64,000 nt of DNA from Corynebacterium vitaeruminis DSM 20294 (GTDB lineage Bacteria; Actinomycetota; Actinomycetes; Mycobacteriales; Mycobacteriaceae), in contig NZ_CP004353.1 of assembly GCF_000550805.1 (NCBI RefSeq), positions 806,001-870,000 on the forward strand. Direction: 5' to 3'. Below, piece by piece: positions 51,131 to 64,000 of the stretch (within the stretch, counting starts at the first letter, position 1; each line of letters starts with the position of its first letter). The notes under the pieces were generated by a model. That model was given only the letters and a program-made list of their open reading frames with translations, was not told the origin of the DNA and made no database searches. A program made the position numbers and the translations under genes.

Positions 51131-51862
51131 ATGCATATCGCAGAGGGGTTCCTCCCCGTTTCCCACGCCATCGGCTGGACCGTTGTCGCGGCACCATTCG
51201 TGATTCACGGCGCGATGCAGGTCAATAAGCAGATCAAGGAAAAGCCCGACACCGGCCTGTTGCTCGGCGCGGCGGGCGCCTTCACCTTTGTGCTCTCCGC
51301 GCTCAAGATCCCGTCCGTGACGGGTTCCTCCTCGCACCCCACCGGCACGGGGCTTGGTGCGGTCCTTTTCAAACCTCCCGTCATGGCGTTCATCGGCACG
51401 ATTGTCCTATTGTTCCAGGCGATCCTGCTGGCGCACGGCGGCATCACCACGCTGGGGGCGAACGTCACCTCCATGGCCATCGTTGGCCCGTGGGTGGGCT
51501 ACGCCACGTGGAAGCTGGCGCGCAAGTGGGGCGCCAGCTTGGAGGTGGGCATCTTCTTCGCGGCGTTCACCGCCGACCTGTCCACCTACGTGGTCACCGC
51601 CTTGCAGCTGGCGCTGGCGCACCACACCGACTCGGTCGGGGGCGCGGCGGTGTCCTTCCTCGCGCTCTACGCGCCGACCCAGCTCCCGCTGGCCGTCGTT
51701 GAGGCGATCGTCACCGTGCTCATCATCCGCTCCCTTCGCGCGCTGGCGCCGAAGGAGCTCATCACGCTCGGCGTGGCAATGCCCTCCGAGGTGGGGGCCG
51801 TGCCCGAGTCGACGCCCGAAGAAGTCACCGCAGATTCCGACCAGCCGCAGGTCAAGGCATAG
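51131..51862 (+). CDS. cbiM: Cobalt ECF transporter S component CbiM
   Basis: 243 residues, seven helices. The N-terminus MHIAEGFLP with His2 is the metal-binding motif of CbiM/NikM, and [14 protein letters not shown] is conserved. It captures Co(II). The Met1-His2 spacing means the start at 51131 must be exact. It is followed by cbiN (12 bp later). A long acidic C-terminal tail (about 205-243) is extra. Confidence 0.95.
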   Translation: MHIAEGFLPVSHAIGWTVVAAPFVIHGAMQVNKQIKEKPDTGLLLGAAGAFTFVLSALKIPSVTGSSSHPTGTGLGAVLFKPPVMAFIGTIVLLFQAILLAHGGITTLGANVTSMAIVGPWVGYATWKLARKWGASLEVGIFFAAFTADLSTYVVTALQLALAHHTDSVGGAAVSFLALYAPTQLPLAVVEAIVTVLIIRSLRALAPKELITLGVAMPSEVGAVPESTPEEVTADSDQPQVKA

Positions 51863-51874
51863 GGGGAGCACGTC

Positions 51875-52222
51875 ATGAAGAAGAATTCACGCCTGGTTAC
51901 CATCACCCTCATCGCGCTCGCGGTCGTCATCGCGGCCTTCCCGATGTTCTTCCACTTCGGCTCCTCCGACTCCGAGGAGCCCTTCGGCGGGACCGACGCC
52001 GGCGCCGAGACCATCGTCGAGGAGCACGACCCGGGCTACGAGCAGTGGTTCCACCCGCTCGCCGGCGAGCTGCCCGGCGAGGTGGAGTCCGGACTCTTCG
52101 CGCTCCAGGCCGCGCTCGGCGCGGGTGTGCTCGGCTTCGCGCTGGGCAACTACCGCGGTCGCAACAAGCGCGACAAGGAGCTGCTCGAGGCGGCGGGCGC
52201 CCCGCAGTCCACCGTGGCGTAG
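51875..52222 (+). CDS. cbiN: Cobalt ECF transporter component CbiN
   Basis: 115 residues, two membrane helices (7-27 and about 80-97) with an outside loop (FHFGSSDSEEPFGGTD...EEHDPGYEQWFHPL) typical of CbiN, which aids loading of CbiM with metal. Confidence 0.9.
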   Translation: MKKNSRLVTITLIALAVVIAAFPMFFHFGSSDSEEPFGGTDAGAETIVEEHDPGYEQWFHPLAGELPGEVESGLFALQAALGAGVLGFALGNYRGRNKRDKELLEAAGAPQSTVA

Positions 52223-52226
52223 CCGC

Positions 52227-52955
52227 ATGAACCCCCTGGAAAGGGCGGCAGCCAAGAGCGCGTGGGCGCACGTCAACGTCGGCGAGAAGCTGCTGCTGTT
52301 CATCGGGCTCATCATCGAGGTCCTCGTCCTGCCGCCTAAGGTGGGCGTCCCGCTCGTGGCGGTGACGGTTATCGCGCTCGCCTTCGCGGCGCGCGTGCCG
52401 CTGCGGCTGTACGTGGGGCTGGTGCTGGCCCCGGCGGTGTTCATCGCGCTGGGCATCATCCCGCTCATGCTCACCGTCAACTCCCACGGTGTGAGCATCA
52501 ACCCGGCGGGCGTCGCCCCGGCGCTGGTGGTCATGGTGCGCAGCTTCGTTGCCACGGCCTCGATGATGGTGCTCACGCTCACCACGCCCATGTCGGAGTT
52601 CATCTCGTGGGCGAGCCGCATCGGCGTGCCAGAAGCCCTCACCTACGTGGTGGTGCTCATGTATCGCATGATCTCCACGCTCTTGGTCACCTCTCGCACC
52701 ATGTGGGAGGCGCAGGCGATGCGGCTGGGGCACTCCAACCGCAAGAAGTGGATCTCGTCGATCGCCGCGCAGGCCGCGACCCTGTTCGTCCTGTCGCTCG
52801 AGCGCGCCCGTCGCCTCGGCGAGGGGCTCGAGCTGCGCGCGGACCCGAGCGCGATGGCCGTCGCGAACCCCCACCGGCCGCTTTCCCGGCAGCGCTTCGC
52901 GGGAATCATCGTCCTGCTGTGCCTGCTGGCGGCAAGCCGGCTGTTGATTAAGTAG
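52227..52955 (+). CDS. cbiQ: Cobalt ECF transporter T component CbiQ
   Basis: 242 residues, four to five helices, with the coupling motif ARRLGEGLELR and MYRMISTLLVTSRTMWEAQAMRLG. It links CbiM to the ATPase. ATG 52227 has AGCC upstream and only weak Shine-Dalgarno character; 4-bp distance from cbiN. Confidence 0.9.
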   Translation: MNPLERAAAKSAWAHVNVGEKLLLFIGLIIEVLVLPPKVGVPLVAVTVIALAFAARVPLRLYVGLVLAPAVFIALGIIPLMLTVNSHGVSINPAGVAPALVVMVRSFVATASMMVLTLTTPMSEFISWASRIGVPEALTYVVVLMYRMISTLLVTSRTMWEAQAMRLGHSNRKKWISSIAAQAATLFVLSLERARRLGEGLELRADPSAMAVANPHRPLSRQRFAGIIVLLCLLAASRLLIK

Positions 52956-52969
52956 AAGGAGAAACCACG

Positions 52970-53758
52970 TTGACAACCGTGCTATCCGCACGAGGCCTCG
53001 AGTTTTCCCACGAGACCACAGCCGTGCTCAAGGGCGTGGACCTCGACGTGTGCTCGGGCGAGACCATCGCCCTCCTAGGCCGCAACGGCGCCGGAAAGTC
53101 CACCCTGTTTCGCCTGCTCGCCGCGTCGTGGCGTCCGGGGGCGGGGTCGGTGACCCTGCATGGCGAGCCCTACGCCTACAACCGCAAGGGGCGCGATCGG
53201 GTGCGCCGCGCGGTGCAGCTGGTCTTGCAGGAGCCCGACGACCAGATCTTCGCCACCACCGTCCGCGCCGACGTCTCCTACGGCCCGGTCAACCAGGGCC
53301 TCACCGAGGCCGAGGTGAGCGAGCGAGTCGAGGCGGCGCTTGCCGCCACCGGCATCACGCACCTCGCCGAGCGCGTCCCGCACCACCTCTCCTTCGGGCA
53401 GCGCAAGCGGGTCGTCCTCGCCGGCGCGCTCGCCATGCGCCCCGAGGTGTTGCTTCTCGACGAGCCTACGGCGGGTCTCGACCCGACCGGCACGAGGGAG
53501 GTGGCCGCCTCCATCGAAAAGCTGACGAACGCAGGCACCGCGGTGGTGCTGTGCACCCACGACGTCAACTTCGCGTACGCCGTTTCCCGCACGGCGGCGA
53601 TCCTTGTCGACGGCTCGCTCGTGTCCGGCCCGACCCGCGACATCCTCGCCGACCATGTCCTCATGGAGCGCGCGGGGCTCGAGGTGCCGTGGGCGCCGCT
53701 GGTCTCCCGGGCCCTGGGCAGGGAGGTCACCGACACCCGCGACCTGCACGACCGATAA
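52970..53758 (+). CDS. cbiO: Cobalt ECF transporter ATPase CbiO
   Basis: 262 residues from a TTG start with AAGGAG upstream. Walker A GRNGAGKST, Q-loop VLQEPDDQIF, signature LSFGQRKRV (the ECF form), Walker B VLLLDEPTAGLD and H-loop CTHDVNFAYAV. It completes the CbiMNQO uptake system and ends the operon at a strong terminator. Confidence 0.92.
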   Translation: MTTVLSARGLEFSHETTAVLKGVDLDVCSGETIALLGRNGAGKSTLFRLLAASWRPGAGSVTLHGEPYAYNRKGRDRVRRAVQLVLQEPDDQIFATTVRADVSYGPVNQGLTEAEVSERVEAALAATGITHLAERVPHHLSFGQRKRVVLAGALAMRPEVLLLDEPTAGLDPTGTREVAASIEKLTNAGTAVVLCTHDVNFAYAVSRTAAILVDGSLVSGPTRDILADHVLMERAGLEVPWAPLVSRALGREVTDTRDLHDR

Positions 53759-53802
53759 GACCCGGGAGCCATCACCTCCCGGAACACAAATTCATAGCGA
53801 GA

Positions 53803-53838
53803 AGACCCGGCACGCATCCCCTCCGCGTGCCGGGTCTT
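53803..53838 (+). terminator. Rho-independent terminator of cbiMNQO
   Basis: AGACCCGGCACGC-ATCCCCTCC-GCGTGCCGGGTCT then TT. Confidence 0.92.
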
Positions 53839-53960
53839 TCGCGCCCCGGGGGTAATGAAAGACGTTTCGATACCCCTCGAAACGGGCAGGGCAGCGCGAC
53901 GGGCGGGGGAGCGGGGTTGTCCAACTTAGGGTCCCCTGTGTACCTTTACGGGCGTAGGAA

Positions 53961-53980
53961 AACTTAGCCTTAGCTAACTT
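53961..53980. promoter_or_regulatory. DtxR-box-like element before the siderophore importer
   Basis: AACTTAGCCTTAGCTAACTT contains TTAGCC and GCTAA halves as in DtxR/IdeR sites (consensus TTAGGTTAGGCTAACCTAA). It overlaps the likely promoter of the iron-import operon. Confidence 0.6.
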
Positions 53981-53991
53981 GAAAGGGAACC

Positions 53992-54975
53992 ATGTCTCGC
54001 TCGACGCTCGCCGCGGTCATTGCCGCCTCCGCCATCGCCCTCGCCGCCTGCTCATCCGGGGCGACCGAATCCGCCTCGTCGACCAGCGCTTCCACCAGCA
54101 CCGTGAGCATCGAGGACAACTACGGCACCGTCGAGGTGAAAACCCCTGTCCAGCGCGCCGCATCCACCGACAACCGCACCTTCGAGGTACTCGACCAGTG
54201 GGGCATCCAGCTCGTCGCGGCCCCCAAGCAGCTCATCCCGACGACGATCCCGGACTACAAGGACAACGACGACATCGTCGACCTCGGCAGCCACCGCGAG
54301 CCCAACCTCGAGGCGCTCGTCGCCGCCGAGCCGGACCTCATCATCAACGGCCAGCGCTTCCAGCAGTACTACGAAGACATCAAGAAGCTGAACCCGGACA
54401 CCCCGATCATCGAGCTCGATCCCCGCGACGGCGAGCCGCTCGACCAGGAGCTCAAGCGCCAGGTCACCGACCTGGGCGAGGTCTTCGGCAAGCAGGCCGA
54501 GGCGCAGCAGCTCGTCGACGACTTTGACGCCGCCCTCGAGCGCGCGAAGAAGGCCTACAACGGCACCGACACCGTCATGGCCGTCAACGTCTCCGGCGGC
54601 GAGATCGGCTACGTTGCCCCCACCATCGGCCGCGTCTGGGGACCAATTTTCGACCTGCTGGGGCTCAAGCCCGCGCTCGAGGTCGCCGACGCCTCCTCCA
54701 ACCACGAGGGCGACGACATCTCCGTCGAGGCCATCGCCGCCGCCAACCCCACCTGGATCTTCGCCCTCGACCGCGACGCCGCCATCTCCGCCGCCTCCGA
54801 GCCCGGCTACTCCCCGGCGCTCGACGTGATCAAGAACAACGCCGCGCTCGCCAACGTCGCCGCCGTCAAGGACGGCAAGACGCTTGTCGCCCCGGCAGAT
54901 ACCTACACCAACGAGTCCATCATCACCTACACGGAGATCCTGAACTCCATCGCCGACGCCTTCGAGGGCAAGTAG
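53992..54975 (+). CDS. Siderophore ABC transporter, substrate-binding lipoprotein
   Basis: 327 residues. Lipobox LAAC (Cys20), Ser/Thr linker, then a class-III binding protein fold with two lobes (VDLGSHREPNLEALVAAEPDLIING; VKDGKTLVAPADTY). Best fit is the CeuE/FatB/VctP-type siderophore or heme binder. It is first in a four-gene operon with two FecCD permeases and an ATPase, behind a DtxR-like box, so iron-limited expression is expected. Confidence 0.88.
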   Translation: MSRSTLAAVIAASAIALAACSSGATESASSTSASTSTVSIEDNYGTVEVKTPVQRAASTDNRTFEVLDQWGIQLVAAPKQLIPTTIPDYKDNDDIVDLGSHREPNLEALVAAEPDLIINGQRFQQYYEDIKKLNPDTPIIELDPRDGEPLDQELKRQVTDLGEVFGKQAEAQQLVDDFDAALERAKKAYNGTDTVMAVNVSGGEIGYVAPTIGRVWGPIFDLLGLKPALEVADASSNHEGDDISVEAIAAANPTWIFALDRDAAISAASEPGYSPALDVIKNNAALANVAAVKDGKTLVAPADTYTNESIITYTEILNSIADAFEGK

Positions 54976-54978
54976 CCC

Positions 54979-55926
54979 ATGACCTCCACCAGAGCAAGGC
55001 TGCTTCTCGCCTTCGCCGCGGTGGCGGCGCTGCTCGCGGCGTCGCTGGCCACCGGCCAGTACGACGTCCTCTCCGGCGACGACGGGCTCGCGATGTTAAA
55101 CAACGTCCGCGTGCCGCGCACCATCGCGCTCGTCCTCGCTGGCGCCGCGATGGCCATGAGCGGCCTGGTCATGCAGCTGCTCACGCAGAACCGCTTCGTC
55201 GAGCCCACGACCACCGGCACCACCGAGTGGGCGGGGCTCGGCCTGCTTTTCGCCATGATCCTCGTGCCCACCGCCAGCGTGCTCGAGCGCATGGCCTTCG
55301 CCGTGGTCTTCTCCTTCATCGGAACCATGGTTTTCTTCCTGTTCCTCCGGCGCGTGTCCCTGCGTTCCTCGCTCATCGTCCCCATCGTCGGCATCATGCT
55401 GGGCGCGGTGGTCAGCTCCGTCTCGAGCTTCCTCGCGCTCAAGACGGACACCCTCCAGACCCTGGGCACCTGGTTCCAGGGCAGCTTCACCTCCGTCTAC
55501 AAGGGGCAGTACGAGGTGCTGTGGATCGTGCTCGCCGTCGTCGTCGCCGTCTTCTTCTTCGCCGACCGGCTGACCATCGCGGGCCTCGGCGAGGAGCTGG
55601 CGACCAACGTCGGCGTCAACTACCAGCGCATGATGCTGCTGGGCACCGCGCTCATCGCGATCGCGACCGGGGTGGTCACGGTCGTGGTGGGCAACCTGCC
55701 GTTCGTCGGGCTCATCGTCCCCAACCTGGTGAGCATGTGGCGCGGCGACGACCTGCGCTCCAACCTCCCCTGGGTGTGCGCGCTCGGCATTGGGCTGGTC
55801 GCCGCCTGCGACCTGCTGGCGCGGATTATCATCGCCCCGTTTGAGATCCCCGTCTCGGTGATCCTCGGCATCGTCGGCGCGGTTGTCTTCGTGGCGCTCA
55901 TCGTCAGGGGGACCCGCCGTGGCTAA
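54979..55926 (+). CDS. FecCD-family iron-siderophore permease 1
   Basis: 315 residues, about nine to ten helices. NNVRVPRTIALVLAGAAMAMSGLVMQ and FVGLIVPNLVSMWRGDD are the FecCD signature segments. It forms the channel with the second permease. Overlaps the following gene by 8 bp. Confidence 0.9.
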   Translation: MTSTRARLLLAFAAVAALLAASLATGQYDVLSGDDGLAMLNNVRVPRTIALVLAGAAMAMSGLVMQLLTQNRFVEPTTTGTTEWAGLGLLFAMILVPTASVLERMAFAVVFSFIGTMVFFLFLRRVSLRSSLIVPIVGIMLGAVVSSVSSFLALKTDTLQTLGTWFQGSFTSVYKGQYEVLWIVLAVVVAVFFFADRLTIAGLGEELATNVGVNYQRMMLLGTALIAIATGVVTVVVGNLPFVGLIVPNLVSMWRGDDLRSNLPWVCALGIGLVAACDLLARIIIAPFEIPVSVILGIVGAVVFVALIVRGTRRG

Positions 55927-56914
55927 TGCGTTGAAAACCGTAGGCGTCGACAAGCGATACTGGATAGCGCTCGGGCTGATCTCTGCAACCGGCGTGGCCT
56001 GCGCCTTCGGCCTGCTCGCGTACGGGAACCCGATGCCGATGGGCAGCAGGGGCTTCTGGCTCATCGCGCAGCGCCGGCTCGATTCCGTCATCGCGATGGC
56101 CGTGGTGGCGTGGTGCCAGGCGCTGGCGACGGTCGCGTTTCAGACGGTGGCGAACAACCGGATCATCACCCCGTCGATTCTGGGCTTCGAGTCGCTCTAC
56201 CGGCTCATCCACACCTCGACGGTGTTCTTCTTCGGCGCCGTGGGCCTGACGAACGCCCGCACGCTCGACATGTTCGTGCTGCAGCTGGTGCTCATGGTGG
56301 GGCTCTCGCTCGTCCTCTACTCGTGGCTGCTGACCTCGAGGAGCGCCAACCTGCACGCCATGCTGCTCATCGGCATCGTCATCGGCGGGGGACTGGGGTC
56401 CTTGACCACGTTCATGCAGCGCCTCCTCACCCCGAGCGAGTTCGACGTGCTCACCGCCCGGCTGTTCGGCTCGGTCAACAACGCCGACCCCGAGTACTAT
56501 CCCATCGCCATCCCACTGTGCCTGGCCGCGGGGATCGCAATCCTTTCGCAGTCCCACCGGCTCAACGTCATGCAGCTGGGCCGCGACGTGAGCGTCAACC
56601 TCGGGCTCAATCACCGCCGGCTGTCGGTGATCGTGCTCGTCTTGGTGTCGGTGCTCATGGCCACCTCCACCGCGCTCGTGGGGCCGATGACCTTCCTCGG
56701 CTTCCTCGCAGCCACCCTCGCGCACCAGCTGGCCAGCACTTTCGACCACCGGTTCCTCTTCCCGCTGGCGTTCGCGCTGGCCTTCCTCGTGCTCACCGGC
56801 GCGTACTTCCTCATGAACCACGTCTTCTACGCCCAGGGCGTGGTGTCCATCATCATCGAGCTCGTCGGCGGCTCGGTGTTCCTCATCGTTTTGCTCAAGA
56901 AAGGCCGCTTGTGA
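55919..56914 (+). CDS. FecCD-family iron-siderophore permease 2
   Basis: 331 residues from a GTG at 55919. AQRRLDSVIAMAVVAWCQALATVAFQ and GPMTFLGFLAATLAHQLA are the counterpart signature segments. A perfect dispersed-motif copy (55938-55957) sits in frame just inside the N-terminus and encodes TVGVDKR, a short cytoplasmic tail before the first helix; an insertion into the gene's start is a reasonable reading. Confidence 0.88.
   Translation: MANALKTVGVDKRYWIALGLISATGVACAFGLLAYGNPMPMGSRGFWLIAQRRLDSVIAMAVVAWCQALATVAFQTVANNRIITPSILGFESLYRLIHTSTVFFFGAVGLTNARTLDMFVLQLVLMVGLSLVLYSWLLTSRSANLHAMLLIGIVIGGGLGSLTTFMQRLLTPSEFDVLTARLFGSVNNADPEYYPIAIPLCLAAGIAILSQSHRLNVMQLGRDVSVNLGLNHRRLSVIVLVLVSVLMATSTALVGPMTFLGFLAATLAHQLASTFDHRFLFPLAFALAFLVLTGAYFLMNHVFYAQGVVSIIIELVGGSVFLIVLLKKGRL
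55938..55959 (+). repeat. Dispersed GTCGACAAGC motif at the N-terminus of the second permease gene
   Basis: CCGTAGGCGTCGACAAGCGA, full consensus, direct orientation, in frame. Confidence 0.75.
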
Positions 56915-57672
56915 TCACCCTCGAGAAGGTCACCAAGACCTACACCTCCGACAACCAGCAGGTCCGAATCGGTCCGGTCGACCTCGAGCTGCCCCGCGGC
57001 GGGGTCACCGCGCTCGTGGGGCCGAACGGGGCGGGCAAATCGACGCTGCTGACGATGATCGGCCGGCTGCTCAGCCTGGACGCCGGCGAGATCCGCGTCG
57101 CCGGCCTCGACGTGACCACCGCCAAGAGCGGGGAGCTGGCGCGGGTCATCTCGATCCTGCGGCAGGACAACCACTTCGTCACCCGGCTGACCGTCCGCCA
57201 GCTCGTAGGCTTCGGCCGCTTCCCGTATTCGAAGGGGCGTCTGACGCGCGAGGACGATCGCATCATCACCCGCTACATCGACTTCCTCGGGCTCACCGAC
57301 CTGCAGGGGCGCTTCCTCGACCAGCTCTCCGGCGGCCAGCGCCAGCGGGCCTACGTCGCGATGGTGCTGTGCCAGGAGACCGACTACGTCCTCCTCGACG
57401 AGCCGCTCAACAACCTGGACCTCGCCCATTCCATCGAGATGATGCGGCACATCGGCCGCGCCGCCAGCGCGTTCGGCCGCACGATCATCGTGGTCCTCCA
57501 CGACATCAACTTCGCCGCCCGCTACTCCGACTGCATCTGTGCCGTCAAAGACGGCCAGGTCGTAGCCTTCGGCACTCCGGAGGAGATCATGAACGATGAG
57601 ACGCTCTCGGCCGTCTTCGATACGCCCATCACCGTCATCGACGGCCCCCACGGTCGCATCGCTTGCTACTAG
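56911..57672 (+). CDS. Siderophore ABC transporter ATPase
   Basis: 253 residues from a GTG that overlaps the upstream stop (GTGA). Walker A GPNGAGKST, Q-loop ISILRQDNHFV, signature LSGGQRQRAYVAM, Walker B YVLLDEPLNNLDL and H-loop VVLHDINFAARY are intact. It drives the two permeases. Confidence 0.93.
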   Translation: MITLEKVTKTYTSDNQQVRIGPVDLELPRGGVTALVGPNGAGKSTLLTMIGRLLSLDAGEIRVAGLDVTTAKSGELARVISILRQDNHFVTRLTVRQLVGFGRFPYSKGRLTREDDRIITRYIDFLGLTDLQGRFLDQLSGGQRQRAYVAMVLCQETDYVLLDEPLNNLDLAHSIEMMRHIGRAASAFGRTIIVVLHDINFAARYSDCICAVKDGQVVAFGTPEEIMNDETLSAVFDTPITVIDGPHGRIACY

Positions 57673-57674
57673 TT

Positions 57675-57695
57675 TTTGCTTGTCGACGCCGTTGG
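57675..57695 (-). repeat. Dispersed GTCGACAAGC motif behind the siderophore operon
   Basis: TTTGCTTGTCGACGCCGTTGG directly behind the ATPase stop. Confidence 0.65.
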
Positions 57696-58210
57696 TTTGG
57701 TGTGTGTGAGCTGGGGATTTGTGTTGTGGGGTGGGGGTGTGTAGCTTTATGTGAGTCGCCGCGACCGACAGCGCCCCCTCTTTTGGAGAGTGTGTGGCGG
57801 GAGGAAAACTAGCGGGACGAAACATATTTTTTCTCATCGGTTGACCATCCTTGTTGTTTGTGTGTGGTTGCTGGTGTGGTTGTGTTGTTTGAGAACTCAA
57901 TAGTGTGCCAATTTTGTACTTTTTTTGTTGCTTGTTGGTGTGGTTTGTGTGTGCTGTTATGGTGTGGTGTGGCTGGCAAGTGTGGCTTGCTTGTTAAAGA
58001 CTGTGCTGTGATGGTGGGTGCTTACTGGTACTGGTGAGTGGCTTTTTGTGTGTGCCTTTTTGCCCCGTCGGGTGGGTGCACATGTATCATCTATTTTTTT
58101 TGGACAATCATTTTTGCGCTGCCATTTTTTGTGGTGGTGTGCTGGTTGTTTGTTTTTTTTGCTTGGTTTTGGGCTTTCCCAGAATGTTGGACAAGGTTTT
58201 TTTCTTGTTT
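57696..58210 (+). promoter_or_regulatory. rRNA operon promoter and leader region
   Basis: A 515-bp stretch very rich in G and T on the plus strand, without a gene. TGTTTGAGAACTCAATAGTG (57886-57905) is an actinobacterial boxA-type rRNA antitermination element; a similar GTGTGAGAACTGTATAGTGG lies in the 16S-23S spacer. Promoters must lie in 57780-57880, but exact boxes were not resolved. Confidence 0.65.
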
Positions 58211-63300
<5,090 letters not shown>

Positions 63301-63395
63301 ATAATCAAACAAAACAAAAACAAAACAAAAACAACACAACGTATCGCGTTCACTATGCAGTATCCCGCATAACACAAACACCACAAATTAATCGT

Positions 63396-63513
63396 GTCGG
63401 TGGTTATAGCATTGGGGACACGCCCGGTCCCATTCCGAACCCGGAAGCTAAGCCCAACAGCGCTGATGGTACTGCACCCGGGAGGGTGTGGGAGAGTAAG
63501 ACACCGCCGACCA
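63396..63513 (+). rRNA. rrf: 5S ribosomal RNA
   Basis: GTCGGTGGTTATAGC pairs with ACACCGCCGAC; the CCGAACCCGGAAGCTAAGCC core is present. 118 nt. Confidence 0.95.
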
Positions 63514-63529
63514 AAAACTCAAAAAAACC

Positions 63530-63561
63530 AAGGCCCCTAGACACAACAGTCCAGGGGCCTT
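63530..63561. terminator. Bidirectional terminator behind the rRNA operon
   Basis: AAGGCCCCTAGAC-ACAACA-GTCCAGGGGCCTT with A-rich DNA on the left and T on the right of the stem, usable by the rRNA operon and the convergent aminotransferase gene. Confidence 0.85.
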
Positions 63562-63600
63562 CAACGCGTTTAAAGGCAAGGGCCGCCAGCTAGACGGGAG

Positions 63601-64000
63601 TCAGTCGGCCAGCCGCTGTAGACGTCGACAAGCCTCCTGCAACGTCGCATCCTTCTTGCAGAACGCGAAGCGCACCTTCGTGCGCCAGTACTCCTTGTGG
63701 TCGCAGAAGACCGACAGGGGGATCGCGGCGACTCCGACGTGCTCGATGAGGTAATTACAAAAGGCGATGTCGTCCTCGAAACCGGCGGGGATGTCGGCGA
63801 CGAGATAGTAGGTGCCGTCGCTGTCGTACACGTGCAGGCCGGCCGCGCGCAGCGTCGAGGCCAGCAGCTCCTTCTTGGCGGCAAGCCCCGCGGCCATGTC
63901 GCGAACCCACGGCAGCTCGGTGTCCAGGGCATCGGCCACGGCGGGCTGGAAGGGCGCGGCGCCGACGTAGCTCATGAACTGCTTGACGCGCTGGACCTCG
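63601..64000 (-). CDS. PLP-dependent class I/II aminotransferase, C-terminal part (5' end outside window)
   Basis: Only the last 133 residues are in view, open to the window edge. FMSYVGAAPFQPAVADAL, GTYYLVADIP and VAAIPLSVFCDHKEYWRTKVRFAFCK match the C-terminal domain of the KAT/YbdL/DapC-like group of fold-type-I aminotransferases; the final Arg in KVRFAFCK is the substrate-carboxylate ligand. The PLP Lys lies upstream. A dispersed-motif copy (63615-63635) overlaps the codons for residues near the C-terminus. Confidence 0.8.
   Translation of the reverse strand, partial: EVQRVKQFMSYVGAAPFQPAVADALDTELPWVRDMAAGLAAKKELLASTLRAAGLHVYDSDGTYYLVADIPAGFEDDIAFCNYLIEHVGVAAIPLSVFCDHKEYWRTKVRFAFCKKDATLQEACRRLQRLAD
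63615..63635 (+). repeat. Dispersed GTCGACAAGC motif, degenerate copy inside the aminotransferase gene
   Basis: GCTGTAGACGTCGACAAGC; the core is intact, the left flank differs by two bases. Confidence 0.6.

Overview
The window looks like a chromosomal segment of a high-GC Corynebacterium. Three things point there. The gene order hisN / inositol-monophosphatase / prfB-ftsE-ftsX-smpB is the corynebacterial one. The tmRNA tag reads AENNSQRDYALAA, an actinobacterial type. The PEP carboxylase and a FadE5-FadA2-FabG4-HtdX block match Corynebacterium/Mycobacterium proteins. No species is claimed. A rRNA operon without tRNAs in its spacers closes the right side.

Layout. 1-7105: Tat-exported PhoD-type phosphatase (cut by the window edge), cation/proton antiporter, cyanase, tRNA-Ala(CGC), a complete IS1249/IS256-type insertion sequence whose transposase carries a one-base frameshift, an FMN reductase, a lipoprotein, a DeoR regulator and a small divergent unknown gene. 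7388-11089: a four-gene transcarboxylase (methylmalonyl-CoA carboxyltransferase) operon, 5S - 12S - small unknown - 1.3S biotin carrier. 11165-12563: a TetR regulator facing an F420/NADP-type reductase gene broken by an in-frame TGA, with two TetR-like operators between them. 12882-20817: a von Willebrand factor A surface protein, then the divergent fadE5-fadA2 / fabG4-htdX lipid genes. 20935-24940: an amino-acid ABC importer behind a roughly 320-nt leader, and a secreted trypsin-like protease. 25033-27569: feoABC iron uptake. 27621-39338: HNH protein, two inositol-phosphatase-like enzymes, prfB, ftsEX, MFS and YczE-like membrane proteins, smpB, DUF488, a GDSL esterase, an amidohydrolase, a YidE/AspT-type transporter and a DUF2231 protein. 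39335-42529: an ABC-2 exporter with a TetR gene remnant, and a lipoprotein. 42611-48748: ppc, a TcdA-like enzyme, a TatD-like hydrolase, an orphan ParA ATPase, a SnoaL-like protein and tmRNA. 48825-53758: lipase, MFS, and a cobalamin riboswitch driving cbiMNQO cobalt uptake. 53961-57672: a siderophore ABC importer behind a DtxR-like box. 57673-63561: rRNA operon. 63601-64000: an aminotransferase cut by the edge.

How genes may work together. The transcarboxylase links methylmalonyl-CoA and pyruvate to propionyl-CoA and oxaloacetate. PEP carboxylase is another oxaloacetate source, and cobalt uptake could feed B12 for a methylmalonyl-CoA mutase, which is not in this window. Two iron systems (Feo and siderophore) both have GGTAGCC/TTAGC-type elements resembling DtxR boxes.

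Most unusual feature: a short sequence, consensus CCGTAGGCGTCGACAAGCG, recurs about 19 times at 16 loci in both orientations, between genes and inside coding sequences, sometimes as an inverted pair at a gene end. I do not know a named family for it; it resembles the pattern of uptake-signal or architecture-imparting oligomers. Many convergent genes also overlap or share a CTAG double stop.
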